Part shown: in pieces, positions 5,742-8,890 of the stretch
Layout of the letters: each line of letters starts with the position of its first letter
Numbering within the stretch: the first letter of the stretch is position 1
DNA from: an uncultured Alphaproteobacteria bacterium
Lineage (GTDB): Bacteria > Pseudomonadota > Alphaproteobacteria > Micavibrionales > Micavibrionaceae
Length of the DNA: 8,890 nt
Reading direction: 5' to 3'
Assembly (NCBI GenBank): GCA_937124505.1
Contig: CAKZKV010000333.1
Span: 1 to 8,890 of the forward strand
Notes under the pieces: generated by a model
What the model was told of the DNA's origin: nothing
Databases searched by the model: none
Seen by the model: the letters and a program-made list of their open reading frames with translations, nothing else
Made by a program: the position numbers and the translations under genes

Positions 5742-6167
5742 ATGACGTATCGAACGGCTGTTATTTCAATTCTTTGTTTGATTTTAACAGCCTGTTCGAC
5801 ACCAAAGCCCCCACCCCCTGTGGTTGAACAACACCCCCCGCAATCAACGGGGGTGTTTTCTCAGGATTATATCAATCGCCTGGAAGAGCTTTGCTATGCG
5901 CAAATTCAGAGAACGGTCGGTGAGACCCGCGCCGGACGGGGCGTGATCTGGGCCGAGTGCATGCGCGAGCGGGTCAGGCCGATTGAACAAAAAAATTACC
6001 CTGTGAAGGCTGACGACATTGCCAGAATGTATGATGCGCTGGTCTGGGACATGCAGGAATTTTATCGTGGTCATACAACCCTGAACCGTCTTCATGAAAG
6101 ATGGGCGTTACGGCAAAAAACAATCGGGTATGAGCATATCCGAAGTTTTCACGATAGCTATATGTAA
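5742..6167 (+). CDS. Small hypothetical lipoprotein
   Basis: This is a 141-residue protein with a type II signal peptide. A charged start (MTYR) and hydrophobic core (AVISILCLI) lead to the lipobox LTAC with Cys18 as the lipidation site. A proline-rich linker (KPPPPVVEQHPPQ, 22-34) would tether a mostly helical domain of about 100 residues with two cysteines and several Tyr/Trp. Residue +2 after Cys is Ser, so sorting to the outer membrane is plausible if a Lol system is present. I do not recognise the mature domain. AAGGGGG precedes the ATG at close spacing. The gene follows csp by 18 bp. Its proline/glycine codons contain a terminator-like hairpin (5830-5859), so full-length expression may need readthrough or active translation. 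It converges on the next gene with 3 bp between stops. Confidence 0.85.
   Translation: MTYRTAVISILCLILTACSTPKPPPPVVEQHPPQSTGVFSQDYINRLEELCYAQIQRTVGETRAGRGVIWAECMRERVRPIEQKNYPVKADDIARMYDALVWDMQEFYRGHTTLNRLHERWALRQKTIGYEHIRSFHDSYM
5830..5859 (+). terminator. Terminator-like hairpin inside the lipoprotein gene
   Basis: AACACCCCC (5830-5838) pairs with GGGGGTGTT (5849-5857) as nine uninterrupted base pairs. A further G-C pair sits across a one-base bulge and the loop is about 7 nt. The 3' side runs into TTTT (5856-5859). Shape and T-run fit an intrinsic terminator, about 107 bp beyond the csp stop. It may end most csp transcripts. The alternative is that it is simply a by-product of Pro- and Gly-rich codons. 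Confidence 0.5.
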
Positions 6168-6170
6168 GAG

Positions 6171-6695
6171 TTACTCTCTGCTTTCTTTTAGCCGCTTGAC
6201 GGATTTTACCAGAGCGTTGACATGCGGCAGGATAGCGAGTTCATACTTACGGCGTTGGTCTTCTGACACATCCTTGATGACATCGCGCACAAAATGGAAG
6301 GCGCCTTCTTCAATTTCCAGTTCTTTTAGTTGCGTCAGTTCTTTTTCTGCTTTCAAGGATTGTAATTTACTCGCCATTTTCTGAAAAACCGTCTGGATCA
6401 TGCTGTCGGTTTTTTGCAGTATTTTTTCGAATTCGTGGCGGGTGATATTAATGACGGTGGTGTTCTGAACGGCTTCATAGCTTTTGTCTGCGATGCGGTC
6501 TTCAAACAGATTTGCTTCCCCGATGATGGTATTCGGGCCGTATGTCTCCAGAATGAGCCTTGCGCCGTTTTCTGTGCGAAATGACCTGACTTCGCCAGTT
6601 TGAATGATATAGGCGCGGCTGTGCTCCTCTCCTTCTTTGATGAAGACCTTTCCTGCATGCAGGACCGTTCTTTCCATGACCGATTTTGTATTCAT
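6171..6695 (-). CDS. Stand-alone cyclic-nucleotide-binding-domain protein without HTH
   Basis: This is a 174-residue cytoplasmic protein. Residues ~10-95 form a Crp-type cyclic-nucleotide-binding beta-barrel: VFIKEGEEHSRAYIIQTGEVR (17-37), then LETYGPNTIIGEANLFEDR (49-67) covering the phosphate-binding cassette. The cassette keeps Gly-Glu but reads DRIADKSYEA where cAMP binders have R-S/T-A, so the ligand may differ or be absent. Instead of a helix-turn-helix, residues ~95-174 are charged, heptad-like helix (KMASKLQSLKAEKELTQLKELEIEE), suited to dimerisation or partner binding. It is therefore more likely a signalling adaptor than a transcription factor. The start ATG at 6695 has no Shine-Dalgarno and follows a run of A residues; Met7 (6677) is an alternative. 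The gene converges on the lipoprotein gene and diverges from asmA. Confidence 0.85.
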   Translation of the reverse strand: MNTKSVMERTVLHAGKVFIKEGEEHSRAYIIQTGEVRSFRTENGARLILETYGPNTIIGEANLFEDRIADKSYEAVQNTTVINITRHEFEKILQKTDSMIQTVFQKMASKLQSLKAEKELTQLKELEIEEGAFHFVRDVIKDVSEDQRRKYELAILPHVNALVKSVKRLKESRE

Positions 6696-6871
6696 TTTTT
6701 TGATGTCATTTCATGGTTGTCCCCTTTTCAGAATAAAGAAAACTTCTTATCAAAAGGTTAGAAGAGGGGAAATATGATAACTTATGCATAAATTACCCTC
6801 TTTGTTTTTGTGTGAGGGAGTGCTAAATCTCTAAGGGAACTTTCACCCTGCTGTTTCATTTGGAGAGTATC
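6696..6871. other. Divergent intergenic region before asmA
   Basis: This spacer of 176 bp has no gene. It contains a perfect 10-bp palindrome TTATGCATAA (6782-6791), a possible operator. It also has CCCTC/GAGGG (6796-6800 and 6814-6818), which could form a weak hairpin in the asmA leader, and GGAG (6862-6865) six bases before the asmA ATG. TATGAT at 6773-6778 is a possible -10 toward asmA but has no good -35. On the minus strand tiny overlapping reading frames (ATGAAATGA, then ATG ACA TCA AAA AAA TGA) precede the ATG of the cyclic-nucleotide-domain gene. Confidence 0.5.
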
Positions 6872-8890
6872 ATGCGCATTTTCGGTATTGTTGTTATTCT
6901 TGTTATCCTTCTGGTTGTCGGGGCGCTTGTGGCGCCGCAATTCATTGACTGGAACAAATATAAAGGCCAGATCATCAGCCAGATTGACGCCAGTACCGGG
7001 TTTCAGGCCAAGATTGATGGCGATCTGGATCTGGCCGTTTTACCGATGCCGCGTGTGGTGGTTAATCAACTCTCCCTGACAAATCCGTCAGAGCAATCGT
7101 CTTTGTTATCCCTTGACTATGCGGATGTTTACCTTGATGTGATGCCGCTGCTATCCGGGAAAGTCTCCCTGAAAAGCATTACGCTCAATAAACCGCAAAT
7201 TACATTGCGTGTTCAAAAAGACGGCAGCAAAAACTGGATGACGGATGTCCTGATGCCGGGGGACGGAGATAGTACCGCGTCGTCTAAAAGCTCTTCCGAT
7301 CTGGCAATTGGGTCTCTGAGTATCAAGGACGGCTTGTTATCTTATGAGGATTTGCAGAAAAACACCAAGCAGGAGTTTAAAGAGATTAACGGAACGTTTT
7401 CCATGGAATCTCTCCACGGGCCGTTTGATGTGGCGGGAAGTGTGAATGCCCTGGGCTATCCGCTCAGCATTAACGCCAGAACTGAAAAAATGGATACAGA
7501 TAATGAAACGGTCGCGGCAAATATCAAGGCAGGCTTGAAGGGGGCGGAGCTTAACTTCTCTGGTGTGATCGGGTATGGGGAAACACCCGATGGTCAGGGG
7601 GAGTTGTCCGTGACCATCGCAAATCTCAAATCGTTTCTTGAAGAAATGACGGGCACAAAACAGTCTGCCTCACTGGATATGGCGATCAAAACCTCCGGGA
7701 TTGTGACAGCGACAACAGATAAAGTGGATTACACCAATCTTGTTGCTGTGATCGGGGACGAGACGTTAAAAGGACAGGCATCACTTGATAAGATTACAGA
7801 CTATCCTAGAAAACCGTTGCAACTGGAAACAGACCTGACCGGGAATAATAATTTGCGTTTGGTAACAAAGGCGAGTCTTTCAACAGACCGTTTCCGCGTG
7901 TTTAATGCGAATTTTGGATATAAATCTTCAAAAGCCAACGGTGCTGTCAGCTATACTTTTCCATCTGGAGGACAAAAGGCCAGAGCAGAAGTTAATCTGG
8001 CGTCATCACTTATAAATCTTGATGAACTGATGGCTGTTTCTGGAACAAAATCGTCGTCATCTGCCCCCAAAAGCCTGAAAGAAACGGCAAAATCATATGA
8101 TTTACCGATTGATGCCACACTTCAAATTACTGCTGACGAGATCATTTACAATGGAAAAACATTGGAAAGCGTTCGCCTGAATGGCAGCACGACAGGCCCG
8201 AAACTTGTTGTGAATGAAATTTATGTTCGGGAATATGCCGGAGCGACGTTTACATTGAAAGGAGATGTTGCGAACCTGCCGGGTCTGAGCGGCCTGAACC
8301 TTGATGGATCCATGAAAACAGAAGACCTTGAAACGACTATGGCGGCTCTGGGGCAGGGGGCTTTATTGAAAGATATGCCTGCGAAGATGGGCGCTATGGA
8401 ACTGGATGTTTCCCTTGATGGAAGCCTTGACTCCCTTGTTTTTGACACGAAGGTCAATGCCTTGGACGGAACATTGACCGCCAAGGGAACGGCAACGTCT
8501 GTTGAAACATCACCGGGTTTCACGAACGTGAATCTGGGCATTAAACACCCGAATCTGGCGGATCTATTACAAAAATTCTCGCCTGAGAGCGAAAAGAATG
8601 CGGCGTTGGCCAGAGCGGTTGACCTGTCCAGTAACGTCGATCTGAAAGATAAGATATATACTTTAAACGATTTGAAAGGTAGTTTCGGCCCCATCTCTCT
8701 GGACGGGAGCATTGTTGCGGACATGCGCTCTGAAAAACCTGTGATGACCGGGGAGATGAAAACCGGCACACTTCCACTTGAAACCTTCATGAAAGCCTCT
8801 TCCGGTGGAACCGGGACAGGAGCCGGCGGTGGCGGCAAATGGTCAAATGAGCCGATTGATACGGCATGGATGGAAAGTGCCAATGTTGAT
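6872..8890 (+). CDS. AsmA-family protein, N-terminal 673 residues (partial)
   Basis: The reading frame is open for 673 codons to the window edge, with no stop. A single N-terminal membrane anchor (FGIVVILVILLVVGALVA, 4-21) is followed by PQFIDWNKYKGQI, the usual AsmA-domain start after the anchor. Then come repeated beta-rich segments such as GDLDLAVLPMPRVVVNQLSL, SLKSITLNKPQITL and KNWM. KWSNEPID (656-663), near the window end, matches the C-terminal conserved AsmA block W-S-x-E-P-I-D. AsmA proteins are anchored in the inner membrane with a long periplasmic beta-groove, and relatives (TamB, YhdP) move phospholipid to the outer membrane; this role is by family analogy. The visible part has no cysteine, as is common for periplasmic proteins. 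GGAG lies 6 bp before the ATG. It continues past the window. Confidence 0.93.
   Translation, partial: MRIFGIVVILVILLVVGALVAPQFIDWNKYKGQIISQIDASTGFQAKIDGDLDLAVLPMPRVVVNQLSLTNPSEQSSLLSLDYADVYLDVMPLLSGKVSLKSITLNKPQITLRVQKDGSKNWMTDVLMPGDGDSTASSKSSSDLAIGSLSIKDGLLSYEDLQKNTKQEFKEINGTFSMESLHGPFDVAGSVNALGYPLSINARTEKMDTDNETVAANIKAGLKGAELNFSGVIGYGETPDGQGELSVTIANLKSFLEEMTGTKQSASLDMAIKTSGIVTATTDKVDYTNLVAVIGDETLKGQASLDKITDYPRKPLQLETDLTGNNNLRLVTKASLSTDRFRVFNANFGYKSSKANGAVSYTFPSGGQKARAEVNLASSLINLDELMAVSGTKSSSSAPKSLKETAKSYDLPIDATLQITADEIIYNGKTLESVRLNGSTTGPKLVVNEIYVREYAGATFTLKGDVANLPGLSGLNLDGSMKTEDLETTMAALGQGALLKDMPAKMGAMELDVSLDGSLDSLVFDTKVNALDGTLTAKGTATSVETSPGFTNVNLGIKHPNLADLLQKFSPESEKNAALARAVDLSSNVDLKDKIYTLNDLKGSFGPISLDGSIVADMRSEKPVMTGEMKTGTLPLETFMKASSGGTGTGAGGGGKWSNEPIDTAWMESANVD

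Noticed and set aside
6782..6791. TTATGCATAA as a specific regulator operator
   Set aside because: It is a perfect palindrome, but short and AT-rich, seen once, and no matching DNA-binding regulator lies nearby (the adjacent cyclic-nucleotide-domain protein has no HTH). It is kept only as a note in the intergenic entry.
8221..8883. 220-codon minus-strand frame opposite asmA
   Set aside because: Its length is tempting, but it mirrors the codon pattern of the AsmA gene, has a low-complexity proline stretch from glycine codons, and shows no family motif.

Overview
The window looks like part of an alphaproteobacterial chromosome. The 3' end of a 23S rRNA gene and a complete 5S rRNA gene have alphaproteobacterial-type sequence, and they are followed by ordinary chromosomal genes: rlmJ, a cold-shock protein and an AsmA-family protein. 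Base composition is moderate and several genes are AT-rich. Short dispersed palindromes of the CGTCAT...GCGAGCG...AATCC type are present. I cannot name the genus. No phage, plasmid, CRISPR or complete IS genes are visible.

Layout. Bases 1-496 are the 23S 3' end (peptidyl-transferase centre and sarcin-ricin loop). Bases 597-714 are 5S, enclosed in a long processing stem. No tRNA-fMet follows, and no clear intrinsic terminator. An AT-rich orphan gene (783-1496, +) comes next; its motif order looks like the uracil-DNA-glycosylase fold. It converges on a dispersed palindrome and then a minus-strand pair: rlmJ (3135-3938) followed 40 bp later by a TPR/SAM-methyltransferase fusion (1652-3094). Divergent from rlmJ is a zeta-toxin-like P-loop kinase (4047-4679, +). 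Its 3' end overlaps by 8 bp a secreted TIMP/NTR-like protein (4672-5100, -).

The most unusual part is 5210-5377. It holds a 146-bp MITE-like element with 18-bp terminal inverted repeats (16/18 match), bracketed by a perfect 9-bp direct repeat. A dispersed palindrome sits inside it, and its right end supplies a -35 box (TTGACT) that pairs with a -10 (TATGAT) just outside. That promoter would drive a cold-shock gene (5514-5723) through a leader of about 130 nt. A small lipoprotein gene (5742-6167) follows 18 bp later and carries a terminator-like hairpin inside its own coding sequence, so cold-shock and lipoprotein expression may be coupled by readthrough.

Convergent to the lipoprotein is a stand-alone cyclic-nucleotide-binding-domain protein with no DNA-binding domain (6171-6695, -). 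After a 176-bp divergent spacer, an AsmA-family inner-membrane protein (6872 onward, +) runs off the window edge with 673 codons visible.

Starts fall into two classes. csp, the lipoprotein, the TIMP-like gene and asmA have clear Shine-Dalgarno sequences. The UDG-like gene, rlmJ and the kinase have none, and candidate -10 boxes lie only about 7-11 nt before their start codons, which suggests leaderless mRNAs. All promoter calls are by eye.
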